Shown here piece by piece: positions 22,923 to 30,997 of a DNA stretch of 63,797 nucleotides. The position numbers and the translations under genes are program-made. The DNA is taken from contig JAZOVQ010000033.1 of assembly GCA_045658805.1 (NCBI GenBank), forward strand, positions 1-63,797. The letters are read 5' to 3'. The notes under the pieces are model-generated. The model did not search any database. It had not been told where the DNA came from and worked only from the letters and a program-made list of their open reading frames with translations. Position 1 is the stretch's first letter, and each line of letters begins with the position of its first letter. The stretch comes from Scatosoma sp045658805 (lineage in GTDB: Bacteria > Bacillota > Clostridia > Christensenellales > Borkfalkiaceae).

Positions 22923-24467
22923 TCAAGCGTTTTGTTGCGCCTCTGTATCGCCTTTCTCTTTGGCAATGGGGAAAAGCACGTAGAACGTACTGCCCTTGCC
23001 CACTTCGCTGTCCACGCCGAAGATTAGCTCGTGTCGGGTTAAAATGGTTTTGACGATGGACAAGCCCAAACCCATACCCTTGACAGGACGTTTGTGCGTT
23101 TCGCTGGAACGGTAATATCTATCCCATATTTCGTTGATTTCTTCCGCCTTTATCCCTGCGCCCGTATCCGTAACCGAGAAGCGGAATACGTTTTCCGTTT
23201 CCTTTTTCAAGCGCACGTACACTTTTTTATCCTCGCCCGTATAATTGACGGCGTTGCCTATTAAATTATACAGCACCTGACCTATCTTCAGTTCGTCCGC
23301 GCAGGTGTACAAATCCTCGTCCACGTCCACTTCGAAAACGTAGCCCTGCGTGTCTTTGAGATATGCAAATCTATCCAGCACTTCGTAGGTGTACGAGGAC
23401 ATATCAAAGACGTTCTTCTTCAAAACTTCTATCCCCGATTGTAATTTTGATAAATCGAGTACGTCGCCCACCAAAGTCGCCAAACGGTCGGCTTCGTCGA
23501 CGATAACCTGCGCGTGCTTGTTGCGCTTTTCGGGTACGTCGCCTGAAATTTCCATAATCATAGACGCGTACGCCTTAATCATTGTCAACGGCGTTTTAAA
23601 ATCGTGCGAAACGTTGGCAATCAATTCCTTTTGCATCTTGTCCGTTTTCAACAATTCGTCACGGGCAAAGTTTAGCGTTTCGGCAAGCTCGACCATTTCG
23701 CTGCTGTAACTTGCGCCATGGAAATCGACACTGAAATCCCCTTGCGCTAAGCGGTTTGCCTTTTTCGTCATTTCAACGATAGGCTTGGATATCCAACCCG
23801 AAACGGCACTCGACGCCGCAAACGCCAACAGCAAGACAAAAATGGCCATCAACACCATACGCACCGACGACGTTTGGCTGGCGATAGGAATAATGTCTAT
23901 CGGCTGTTCAACGTAAAGATAACTTTCCAAACCATACAAAAACAATTGCGCGCCGTACGCGTAGCCATCCTCGGTTTCGTACACCGCCGAACCATTCCCC
24001 GTTTCGGAAAGCGCCGCTTTTAATTGGATAAGCTCGGCGGAAAAATCGAAATGTTCTTCAAAATGTGGATTGTTGGGGTCAATGTTTTGCTCCTGCGGAA
24101 AAATACGTCTACCTTCCGCATCCAAAATCCATACCTGCACGTCGTATTTCGCGCCCAAAAAGCGTATATAACCGCTGTAATTGTAATTAAAGTCGTCAGG
24201 TACACCTTGGAGCAGTTCCGAATGTACCGCTTGTCCTTTCCGCGTGATACCTTTGGCAAGTTCTTCTTCGTACACCTGCGTAATCATTATGTGTTGCGTA
24301 ACGCCGAACAAAATAATGACGGTCAACGACAACAGCGAGAAAATCGTCCACAGCAAAAAATACATGCTGGTATGCTTGCGTTTGCCACGCAAAAAACGCC
24401 CTACCTTTTTGGGCTTGACGGGTTTATTTTGTTGTATTTCCGTCTGCGCGGCGTTCTTTTTCTTCAT
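22923..24467 (-). CDS. Sensor histidine kinase
   Basis: A 514-residue membrane kinase. It has a Lys-rich N-terminus, transmembrane helix 1 (FLLWTIFSLLSLTVIIL), an extracellular sensor region of about 130 residues, transmembrane helix 2 (MVLMAIFVLLLAFAASSAV), HAMP, HisKA with the phospho-acceptor in NVSHDFKTPLTMIKAY, and HATPase_c with NLIGNAVNYTG, VTDTGAGI and GMGLGLSIVK. The stimulus is not evident. It is paired with the OmpR-type regulator upstream. The start at 24467 is chosen for its GGA at good spacing; an ATG 11 codons upstream lacks a site. A terminator-like hairpin in the gap may lower kinase relative to regulator. Confidence 0.93.
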   Translation of the reverse strand: MKKKNAAQTEIQQNKPVKPKKVGRFLRGKRKHTSMYFLLWTIFSLLSLTVIILFGVTQHIMITQVYEEELAKGITRKGQAVHSELLQGVPDDFNYNYSGYIRFLGAKYDVQVWILDAEGRRIFPQEQNIDPNNPHFEEHFDFSAELIQLKAALSETGNGSAVYETEDGYAYGAQLFLYGLESYLYVEQPIDIIPIASQTSSVRMVLMAIFVLLLAFAASSAVSGWISKPIVEMTKKANRLAQGDFSVDFHGASYSSEMVELAETLNFARDELLKTDKMQKELIANVSHDFKTPLTMIKAYASMIMEISGDVPEKRNKHAQVIVDEADRLATLVGDVLDLSKLQSGIEVLKKNVFDMSSYTYEVLDRFAYLKDTQGYVFEVDVDEDLYTCADELKIGQVLYNLIGNAVNYTGEDKKVYVRLKKETENVFRFSVTDTGAGIKAEEINEIWDRYYRSSETHKRPVKGMGLGLSIVKTILTRHELIFGVDSEVGKGSTFYVLFPIAKEKGDTEAQQNA

Positions 24468-24518
24468 TTTTCGTCCAACGTCCTTGCCTATAATCGGCAT
24501 TTTTGCTTGCCATAAAAA

Positions 24519-24548
24519 GCGTTACGCCCCGCTTTGTGTAAAGCAGGG
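24519..24548 (-). terminator. Weak terminator or attenuator between regulator and kinase
   Basis: Minus-strand CCCTGCTTT pairs with AAAGCGGGG around ACAC. The T-run follows only eight bases later, so termination is likely partial. Confidence 0.5.
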
Positions 24549-24561
24549 CTGTTTTCTTGCA

Positions 24562-25227
24562 TTATTCTTCAAATTTATATCCCAAACCACGCAACGTGAC
24601 GATAAATTTGCGATATTCTTTCAAATTGCTTCTCAACATTTTCACGTGGGTGTCTACCGTTCTGTCGTCCCCGTAAAAATCGAACCCGCAAACGTCATAA
24701 AGCAATTTTTCACGCGTCAAAGCAATGCCCTTGTTGCGCACGAGATAAAACAGCAATTCATATTCTTTGGGCGTAAGCTCCGCCTTTTCACCGTCAACGT
24801 ATACGTTGCGGCCTGCCATATCCACTTCCAATCCCTCAAATTTCAAAATTTCGTTGCCCGAAACTTTGCCTGCCCTGCGTTTCGTCACAGCGTTAATACG
24901 CGCCATCACTTCCTTGGGCGAGAAGGGCTTGGTGACGTAATCGTCCACGCCAATTTCAAATGCGAACAGCTTGTCGTATTCCTCGCTGCGCGCCGAAAGC
25001 ATAATAACGGGCACGTCTTTGGTTTTGCGGATTTCCTTTACCGCCGAAAAACCGTCCAAATGCGGCATCATAATATCCATCAAAAGAAGATCGTAATCGT
25101 TTTCACGGCAAAGCTTGACCGCTTCCATACCATCCGCCGCTTCAAAGGCTTCGTTGCCTTCAAACTCCACGTATTCCCGAAGGACGCTGCGGATCATTTC
25201 TTCATCGTCAACAATTAAAATTTTCAT
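24562..25227 (-). CDS. OmpR/PhoB-family response regulator
   Basis: A 221-residue regulator. The receiver domain has acidic DDEE near the N-terminus, the phosphorylated Asp in LLMDIMMPHLDG, Ser in LSARSEE and Lys in YVTKPFSP. The C-terminal winged helix includes LTPKEYELLFYLV and ends TLRGLGYKFEE. It binds DNA when phosphorylated by the kinase downstream. The target genes are unknown. Confidence 0.95.
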   Translation of the reverse strand: MKILIVDDEEMIRSVLREYVEFEGNEAFEAADGMEAVKLCRENDYDLLLMDIMMPHLDGFSAVKEIRKTKDVPVIMLSARSEEYDKLFAFEIGVDDYVTKPFSPKEVMARINAVTKRRAGKVSGNEILKFEGLEVDMAGRNVYVDGEKAELTPKEYELLFYLVRNKGIALTREKLLYDVCGFDFYGDDRTVDTHVKMLRSNLKEYRKFIVTLRGLGYKFEE

Positions 25228-25296
25228 TTGCGTTTATCCCCTTTTTGCGTTACCTTTTGATAAAATTACCAAAAGCAGTGTGCTTGAAAAAAGTTT

Positions 25297-25326
25297 CCTA
25301 TATTAACTATACCCGCTTTTTGTCAA
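25297..25326 (-). promoter_or_regulatory. Promoter of the two-component operon
   Basis: Minus-strand TTGACA (25326-25321), 18 bases, TATAGG (25302-25297). The -35 is perfect and the -10 is weak, which suggests activator dependence. The 268-base gap up to ylmC is otherwise AT-rich, with nothing else recognised. Confidence 0.55.
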
Positions 25327-25495
25327 TTTTAAGACAAATCGGCGTGAAAAATTTGTGAAAATTTATTTTTATAGGTATATATTTATCAATTTTAGGCTAT
25401 ATATCGAAATTTTTAGACGTTTTTTTATCTTTTTGCACTCTTTTTTGCGCCGCCGCATATATTGTAGCAAGACATTTTTTCATAAGGAGAGAAAT

Positions 25496-25825
25496 ATGGA
25501 ATTAAGTTTTTCGGAACTGCGCGCAAAAGAAGTGGTCAATACGCAGGACGGAAGAAAGCTGGGCAAAGTTATCGACGTCGCTTTGCGCTATCCTGAAAAT
25601 AAATGGTGGGGAATTATCGTCCCTGGCTGCCGTGGGTTTGGTTTTAAGAAAAACGAACTGTTTATTGAGCTTCGCAATATCGTTAAAATAGGCGAGGACG
25701 TTATTTTGGTCAACGTCGGGTTTCCGCAAAAGCAAGGCGGCAACAAACCCAACCGTTGCTGTCCCCCTCCGCCTACCGCTAACGATTCCTTTCACGGCAA
25801 TAGAAATTTTGAAGAATTGGAGTAA
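25496..25825 (+). CDS. ylmC: YlmC/YmxH-family PRC-barrel sporulation protein
   Basis: The 109-residue product starts at 25496 behind AAGGAGAG. Residues 1-80 form a single PRC-barrel domain (ELRAKEVVNTQDGRKLGKVIDV), the YlmC/YmxH pattern found throughout endospore formers. The Pro/Cys-rich C-terminal tail (RCCPPPP) is lineage-specific. The family is linked to sporulation by distribution, and a direct function is not established. It lies convergent to sigG, with a shared terminator between them. Confidence 0.85.
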   Translation: MELSFSELRAKEVVNTQDGRKLGKVIDVALRYPENKWWGIIVPGCRGFGFKKNELFIELRNIVKIGEDVILVNVGFPQKQGGNKPNRCCPPPPTANDSFHGNRNFEELE

Positions 25826-25841
25826 ATTTTTCTCGTTTAAC

Positions 25842-25875
25842 GGGGCAGGTATGCATTTCAACGCATACCTGCCCC
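25842..25875. terminator. Bidirectional terminator between ylmC and sigG
   Basis: A perfect 13-bp stem, GGGGCAGGTATGC with GCATACCTGCCCC, around ATTTCAAC. Plus-strand CTTGTTTTT follows. The minus-strand arm carries the full GGGGCAGGTATGCGTTGAAA dispersed motif. Confidence 0.85.
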
Positions 25876-25882
25876 CTTGTTT

Positions 25883-26650
25883 TTAAGAAATATTTAGCCG
25901 AATATTGTTCAATGCGTTTTTCTCCAAGCGAGAAACCTGCGCTTGCGAAATGCCAACTTCTTCAGAAATTTCCGTTTGCGTTTTCCCTTCGTAATAGCGT
26001 AAAAATAAAATCTTCTTTTCCCGCTCGCCCAGCTTTTCCATCGCTTCGCCCAAAGCAACGCGCTCGGTCCAAATTTCATCCGTATTCTTTTCGTCGCAAA
26101 GCTGGTCCATCAACAATAAGGTGTCCCCTGCTTTGTTATAGACGGGTTCGTACAAGGAAACGGGATCGGAAATGGCGTCGAGGGCGTACACCACTTCACG
26201 CTCCGCCACTTGCAATTCCTCGGCTATTTTTGAGGTGGTCGCTTCTTCGTCACGCTCCTCAATTTGCTCCCTTGCCTTTAACACGCGATATGCCATATCC
26301 CGTATCGAACGGGAAACGCGAAGGGAATTGCCGTCCCGTAAATATCGTTTAATTTCCCCGATAATCATAGGCACAGCGTAGGTGGAAAATTTCACACCCA
26401 CGCTGACGTCAAAGCCGTCAATGGCTTTTATCAACCCCACGCAGCCTGCCTGAAACACGTCGTCCGCGCCTAAATTTTTTATCCGAAACCGCTTGACAAG
26501 CGACAGCACCAATCGCATATTGCCAATGATAAAGGTGTCCCTTGCCTGCTTATCTCCCTCTTTCAGCTTGTACATCAGTTCCTCGTTTTCCTTTGCCGTC
26601 AAACGGGGAAGCCCTGCCGTATCCACGCCGCAAATTTCCACTTTTTGCAT
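25883..26650 (-). CDS. sigG: Forespore RNA polymerase sigma factor SigG
   Basis: A 255-residue sigma-70-family factor. Region 2 contains NMRLVLSLVKRF and GADDVFQAGCVGLIKAIDGFD, region 3 is present, and region 4 ends EVGISQAQVSRLEKNAL. The N-terminal KVEICGVDTAGLPRLT matches SigG, which carries a short anti-sigma-binding leader. It directs late forespore transcription. It follows sigE, as in B. subtilis. I could not find a convincing sigma-F promoter in the 83-base gap. Confidence 0.95.
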   Translation of the reverse strand: MQKVEICGVDTAGLPRLTAKENEELMYKLKEGDKQARDTFIIGNMRLVLSLVKRFRIKNLGADDVFQAGCVGLIKAIDGFDVSVGVKFSTYAVPMIIGEIKRYLRDGNSLRVSRSIRDMAYRVLKAREQIEERDEEATTSKIAEELQVAEREVVYALDAISDPVSLYEPVYNKAGDTLLLMDQLCDEKNTDEIWTERVALGEAMEKLGEREKKILFLRYYEGKTQTEISEEVGISQAQVSRLEKNALNNIRLNIS

Positions 26651-26733
26651 AGTCCTCAATCCTCCTTGTCCTATGTAAAACCATAAAACGAGGCAGGCAG
26701 GGTTGAGATGAGTATGCGCCAGTTGGCGTTTTT

Positions 26734-27453
26734 TTATTCCATTTTCGAAATTTCCTTTCGTAAACGCAAAATAATTTTCTTTTCCAATCGTGATATGTAG
26801 CTTTGCGAAATTCCCAAAAGGTCCGCCACGTCCTTTTGCGTCATTTCCTCGCCGCCCCCTAAACCAAACCGCAAAAACATAATTTTCCGTTCACGTTCGT
26901 TTAGCTTTTTTAAGGCTTCTTTCAACTGCTCCTTTTCGGCGTTGGATTCGATATCCCCGTAAACGCTGTCCGCCGACGTACCCAACACGTCCGAAAGCAA
27001 CAGCTCGTTCCCCTCAAAATCGGTGTTTAACGGCTCGTCGAAAGACACCTCGCTCTTCAAGCGCGCCGTCCGCCGTAAATACATCAAAATTTCGTTTTCT
27101 ATGCACCGCGAGGCATAGGTCGCCAGCTTAATATTTTTGTCCATCCGAAAGGAATTGATTGCCTTAATCAACCCGATTGTGCCAATGGAAATCAAATCGT
27201 CATTGTCCACGCCCGTATTGTCAAATTTCCTTGCAATATACACCACCAAACGCAGGTTGCGTTGAATCAGCTCGGCTTTCGCGCGCTCCTTTTCCGCTTC
27301 TTCCCCAAGCTTGCGCAGCATAATTCCCTCCTCTTCGGGGGACAACGGCAAGGGTAACGCCTCTCCGTTGCCGCATATATAATCTACGGCATTTTCTTCT
27401 ATCAACGTTTGCGTTTCTAATAAAAACGAGCGCAGTATTTCAAAAATTTTCAT
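26734..27453 (-). CDS. sigE: Mother-cell sigma factor SigE (pro-sigma-E)
   Basis: A 239-residue sigma factor starting at 27453 behind GAGGAG. The first about 25-30 residues are a hydrophobic/basic pro-sequence (MKIFEILRSFLLE) removed by SpoIIGA. Region 2 carries LRLVVYIARKFDNTGVDNDD and SIGTIGLIKAINSF; region 4 carries GLGGGEEMTQKDVADLLG and SQSYISRLEKKI. It overlaps the end of the spoIIGA ribosome context, with five bases between stop and start, so the protease and its substrate are made together. Confidence 0.96.
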   Translation of the reverse strand: MKIFEILRSFLLETQTLIEENAVDYICGNGEALPLPLSPEEEGIMLRKLGEEAEKERAKAELIQRNLRLVVYIARKFDNTGVDNDDLISIGTIGLIKAINSFRMDKNIKLATYASRCIENEILMYLRRTARLKSEVSFDEPLNTDFEGNELLLSDVLGTSADSVYGDIESNAEKEQLKEALKKLNERERKIMFLRFGLGGGEEMTQKDVADLLGISQSYISRLEKKIILRLRKEISKME

Positions 27454-27457
27454 CGTC

Positions 27458-28285
27458 TTACTCCTCAAACACCCCTGCGTTTATCAGCAGTTTATATTCC
27501 CTTGCTATCATATTCGCCGACGGGGAAAAATATACCTCTTTTTCTCGGCGCGTTTCCCCGTCCAAAATCTCTAAATATCCTCGGTACAGCTTCGCGTTTT
27601 TTACGCCGTTTACCGTCGTTATTTGCATTTCATCGCATACCTGCCCCTCATCTTTCGTTAAAAATAGCCTATCTTCCACCAAATCAAACAGCAAATCGAC
27701 GGAAAGAAAGCAAACGGGAATTCCTTTCTTACACGCGCGGTTTCCGCTGTCGAAAAATCCGTCCGTTTGGATACGTTTTTCTCCAACGCGCGCCACGCAA
27801 GCGTATACGTTTTGCCGAGCCGCTCGGCGCCGATAAATCCCCTTTATCAACAGCGCCGACAAAAAACAAAACGCCGAAAATAAGCAGACAAGCCAAGGCG
27901 CGGACGGCGTTGCTATTTGATAAGAGTTGTCCGTTGAAAGAGTTAAAACGCCGCTAAACAGCCCCAAAATTCCGCCGCCGATTGCAAAGGTCAAAGCGAA
28001 AAAGACCACGCAGGTTAGAGCAAACGTTTTCCAATGCTTTCCGCCTTGTATCCGTCCAAAAGACAGCAAGCACAGCAATATGCCGACGCTTATTTTCAAC
28101 AGCAAGGCGAAAAAGCTTGGCAATACCAGCAACGGAAACACCAACGCAAACCCTGCGCCTAACCCTGCCGAGAAGGTGATTTTTCGCCAAGCGCAAGGGC
28201 GTTTGGCTGCCGTCAACGCAAGAGTGAGCAAAGCGGCGTCAAAGAAAAAATTTTGCAACAAAACGTATTCTACGTACACCGTCAT
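27458..28285 (-). CDS. spoIIGA: Pro-sigma-E processing aspartic protease SpoIIGA
   Basis: A 275-residue protein with five transmembrane helices in residues 1 to about 155 and a cytoplasmic aspartic-protease domain containing FFDSGNRACKKGIPVC (Asp-Ser-Gly active-site motif). It is activated across the septum by SpoIIR and cleaves pro-SigE, which is encoded directly after it. A GGGGGTGGGG ribosome site precedes the ATG. A possible Spo0A-controlled promoter lies upstream. Confidence 0.95.
   Translation of the reverse strand: MTVYVEYVLLQNFFFDAALLTLALTAAKRPCAWRKITFSAGLGAGFALVFPLLVLPSFFALLLKISVGILLCLLSFGRIQGGKHWKTFALTCVVFFALTFAIGGGILGLFSGVLTLSTDNSYQIATPSAPWLVCLFSAFCFLSALLIKGIYRRRAARQNVYACVARVGEKRIQTDGFFDSGNRACKKGIPVCFLSVDLLFDLVEDRLFLTKDEGQVCDEMQITTVNGVKNAKLYRGYLEILDGETRREKEVYFSPSANMIAREYKLLINAGVFEE
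27629..27647 (-). repeat. Dispersed GGGGCAGGTATGCGATGAA motif (within spoIIGA)
   Basis: A full copy inside the spoIIGA coding sequence, reading GlyGlnValCysAspGlu. Confidence 0.65.
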
Positions 28286-28302
28286 CGCCCCACCCCCAAA
28301 CC

Positions 28303-28347
28303 ATTATACAACGACAGAAAAGCAAAATAAAAACGCCTTTTGTCGAA
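28303..28347 (-). promoter_or_regulatory. spoIIGA -10 element with upstream Spo0A-like boxes
   Basis: Minus-strand TATAAT (28308-28303) has no good -35. A TGTCGTT lies one base upstream of the -10. An exact plus-strand Spo0A box TGTCGAA is at 28341-28347, inside the loop of the yraN terminator. The spoIIG operon of B. subtilis is Spo0A-activated, so this arrangement is plausible. Confidence 0.5.
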
Positions 28348-28353
28348 AGGCGT
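28324..28353 (-). terminator. Terminator between yraN and spoIIGA
   Basis: Minus-strand ACGCCTTT, CGACA loop, AAAGGCGT, then TTTTATTTT. It ends the smc-to-yraN gene run before the sporulation module. Confidence 0.85.
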
Positions 28354-28393
28354 TTTTTCTCGTCGCTTTTAATTTTGTTATACAATCGTTCAC

Positions 28394-28753
28394 TTAAAAT
28401 GCGTTTTTTAAATATTCAATTTTTCCGTCCGCCCAAACCTCGGCAACGTCGAAGCGGGCGTTGGGTTCCTCCCCCGTTTGCAGCCAATACATTTCGGCGA
28501 TACGTTTATAGCGTTGTTGTTTAGATTTTAAAACGGATTCCTTCGGCGCGCCGTAGCCGTCCGAAGTTCTTGTCTTAACCTCGATAAAAGCCACTTCGTC
28601 CCCGTCTTGCGCAATGAGGTCGGCTTCCCCAAACGGAGTGCGGTAATTGCGTTTCAACACGGACATTCCCTGCTCTTTTACGTATTTTTCGACAAGCTTT
28701 TCCCCTTTTTTACCTAAAACTTTTTTGTGAACGTCCTGCGGTGAATGGGACAT
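28394..28753 (-). CDS. yraN: YraN/UPF0102 nuclease-like protein
   Basis: The 119-residue protein has the family core LGKKGEKLVEKYVKEQG and the restriction-endonuclease-like motif GEADLIAQDGDEVAFIEVKT (Glu, Asp, Glu-x-Lys). Its exact role is unknown, though it often lies beside rnhB. The ATG at 28753 follows AAGGAG by eight bases and overlaps the rnhB coding end by 40 bases. Confidence 0.9.
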   Translation of the reverse strand: MSHSPQDVHKKVLGKKGEKLVEKYVKEQGMSVLKRNYRTPFGEADLIAQDGDEVAFIEVKTRTSDGYGAPKESVLKSKQQRYKRIAEMYWLQTGEEPNARFDVAEVWADGKIEYLKNAF

Positions 28754-29334
28754 AAGCCATACTCCTTAATTCCATTGATATGCGCCGCCGTACCGTAGCC
28801 CTTGTTTTGTTCGAACCCATAATGGGGATACTGCTTTGCGTATTCGTCCATCATTTTGTCACGGTGCACTTTGGCAATAATGCTCGCCGCGCCAATCGAA
28901 TAGGACAGCGCGTCACCATGCACAACGCTATGTTGAGGAAATTCAATATCCAACGTCATATTGCCGTCCGTCAGCACGACGTCGGGCTTTTGCTTTAAGC
29001 TTTCCAAAGCCTGCTTCATGCCCAATTTCGTCGCTTCCAAAATATTGATTTCGTCAATTTTCTTTTCGTCGACGAGGGAAATTTCATACCAAAGCGCGCG
29101 ATCTTTAATAAGCTCGGCAAGCTCTTCTCTTTTTTTTGCGGATAATTTTTTACTATCGTCCACGCCCACGACAAGGCTCGCCTCGTCAAGCGGCATAATC
29201 ACCGCCGCGCAAACCACGGGCCCTGCCAACGGGCCTCTGCCCACTTCGTCCACGCCTGCAATATAGGTGTAACCCTTCGCTAAAAGCTCTCTTTCAAAAC
29301 GAAGTTTCTCTTCCGCATTCCACACTCGTTTCAT
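28714..29334 (-). CDS. rnhB: Ribonuclease HII
   Basis: A 206-residue RNase HII with the catalytic GVDEVGRGPLAGPVV (Asp, Glu) and HRDKMMDEYA with further acidic ligands. It cleaves RNA in RNA-DNA hybrids, including single ribonucleotides. Its start codon abuts a GGGGGCAGGT stretch, which is also one of the dispersed motifs of this window. It sits in the usual rbgA-rnhB-yraN order. Confidence 0.96.
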   Translation of the reverse strand: MKRVWNAEEKLRFERELLAKGYTYIAGVDEVGRGPLAGPVVCAAVIMPLDEASLVVGVDDSKKLSAKKREELAELIKDRALWYEISLVDEKKIDEINILEATKLGMKQALESLKQKPDVVLTDGNMTLDIEFPQHSVVHGDALSYSIGAASIIAKVHRDKMMDEYAKQYPHYGFEQNKGYGTAAHINGIKEYGLCPIHRRTFTKKF

Positions 29335-29358
29335 ACCTGCCCCCTATCTTTTGTGTTT

Positions 29359-30216
29359 TTAGAACTCAAAATCGGTATAATCTTTCGGATCTTCCAAACA
29401 AATTTTTCCCGTTCTTCCTTTACGGAAATCGTCGATAATCGCTTTCGCGCCGCGTTCATAATCAAATTCACCGCCGCGGAAAATAAACCCTCTGCGTTTG
29501 CAAACTGCTTCGTACATACCCAATTTTTCCGAGAAATCGGTAATGCCGTAACGTTCGGTCAAGCACGCGGGATATTTTTCAGCAAGCTCGCCCAACAGCT
29601 CCAACGCAACGTCGTCCATATCCAAAATGTCGTCGTTGATACTGCCAATATACGCAAGGTGTCTTGCGTGATACTGGTTATCAAAGGAAGGCGGCATCGT
29701 ACCAGGCGTGTCCAACAAGTCAAACGCACCGCATTTAAGCCAGCGCACGTCCCTCGTCACCCCTGCTTTGTCACCCGTTTTCGCACGTTTTTGTCCGCTA
29801 AGCAGGTTGACAATGGTGCTCTTCCCCGTGTTAGGAATCCCCGCGACCATAAAACGGAAGGTACGATTTAACCCTTTCGCTTGTGCTCTCGCGCGCTTTT
29901 CCTCGGTGATTGCATTTAGTTTTTGTAACAAAATACGCTTCGTGGAAATGTTGGTCGAATCGCATTTCACGCAATATTTTCCCTTGCTTTCAAACATTTT
30001 TAAAAAGGCGTCCGCCTTACCATCCGCAAGGTCGGCCTTGTTTAAAACGTATAAAATGGGCTTTTCACCAAAAATTTTCTTTAAATTCTTGTTTACGGTG
30101 GCAATGGGCGCGCGGGCGTCGAGTACGCAAATTACGCCGTCGCACAAATCCCGCTTGGCTTCCATATCGCGCATCGCCTTGGTCATGTGCCCCGGAAACC
30201 ATTGTATATTTTTCAT
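29359..30216 (-). CDS. rbgA: Ribosome biogenesis GTPase RbgA (YlqF)
   Basis: A 285-residue circularly permuted GTPase: the G4 motif NKAD comes first, then G1 GIPNTGKSTIVN and G3 DTPGT. The N-terminal WFPGHMTKAMR signature matches RbgA, which acts in late 50S subunit assembly. It lies directly after trmD; rplS, normally between them, is absent here. Confidence 0.95.
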   Translation of the reverse strand: MKNIQWFPGHMTKAMRDMEAKRDLCDGVICVLDARAPIATVNKNLKKIFGEKPILYVLNKADLADGKADAFLKMFESKGKYCVKCDSTNISTKRILLQKLNAITEEKRARAQAKGLNRTFRFMVAGIPNTGKSTIVNLLSGQKRAKTGDKAGVTRDVRWLKCGAFDLLDTPGTMPPSFDNQYHARHLAYIGSINDDILDMDDVALELLGELAEKYPACLTERYGITDFSEKLGMYEAVCKRRGFIFRGGEFDYERGAKAIIDDFRKGRTGKICLEDPKDYTDFEF

Positions 30217-30237
30217 ATCGTATCCTTTTAACCGTTG

Positions 30238-30903
30238 TTATTGCAACAAATCCGGCCTATTTTTCTTCGTAATTTCAATGGCTTTTTCACGACGCCATTT
30301 GTCAATTTTACCATGGTCGCCGCTACGCAAAACGTCAGGCACCGTCAACCCTTTGTATTCCTGCGGACGAGTGTATTGCGGATATTCCAACAAGTTATCC
30401 GAAAAACTTTCGTCCACCAACGACGAAGTGTTGATTACCCCATCGACGTATCTCGAAACGCAATCCGCAAGTACCATTGCAGGCAGCTCGCCGCCCGTCA
30501 AAACATAATCGCCAATGGAAATTTCTTCATCGATAAACAAATCGATTACTCGTTGGTCCACCCCTTCGTAGTGTCCGCAAAGCAAAATCAAATGCTCATA
30601 TTCTAACAACTCGAAAACCTTTTGCTGCTTAAGCGTTTGTCCTTTGGGGGACATATAAATTCTGCGCGCTTTATGGTCGGGGTCCAACGCTTCAATAGCG
30701 CTTCCGATAGGCTGCGGCATCATTACCATACCCGCGCCGCCGCCAAAGGGATAATCATCGCATTTCAAATGCTTATCCTCGGTATAATCGCGGATATTTA
30801 CAACGTTTATCGTAATTTTCCCCGCCTTTTGCGCTCTGCCTAAAATGCTTTCCTGCATAGCCGAAAACATTTCGGGAAAGAGGGTTAAAATATCAATTTT
30901 CAT
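30238..30903 (-). CDS. trmD: tRNA (guanine-37 N1)-methyltransferase TrmD
   Basis: A 221-residue SPOUT methyltransferase with MKIDILTLFPEMF at the start, DDYPFGGGAGMVM, the knot motif CGHYEGVDQRV and IGDYVLTGGELPAM. It makes m1G37, preventing frameshifts. A copy of the dispersed GGGGCAGGTATGCG motif lies just upstream of its ribosome site. The customary upstream neighbours rpsP and rimM are missing. Confidence 0.96.
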   Translation of the reverse strand: MKIDILTLFPEMFSAMQESILGRAQKAGKITINVVNIRDYTEDKHLKCDDYPFGGGAGMVMMPQPIGSAIEALDPDHKARRIYMSPKGQTLKQQKVFELLEYEHLILLCGHYEGVDQRVIDLFIDEEISIGDYVLTGGELPAMVLADCVSRYVDGVINTSSLVDESFSDNLLEYPQYTRPQEYKGLTVPDVLRSGDHGKIDKWRREKAIEITKKNRPDLLQ

Positions 30904-30918
30904 AACCTTTTATCTCCA

Positions 30919-30938
30919 TTTCAACGCATACCTGCCCC
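30919..30938 (-). repeat. Dispersed GGGGCAGGTATGCGTTGAAA motif (trmD leader)
   Basis: A full intergenic copy between ftsY and trmD, ending just before the trmD ribosome site. Confidence 0.65.
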
Positions 30939-30997
30939 CACCATTTTAAAATAAGGGGAAGGATTTACAACTTCAACTCGTACACGGTAGCCCCGTT

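Noticed and set aside
26651..26733. Sigma-F promoter for sigG
   Set aside because: A GCATA -35-like word is present, but no GGNRANANT box lies 15 bases downstream.
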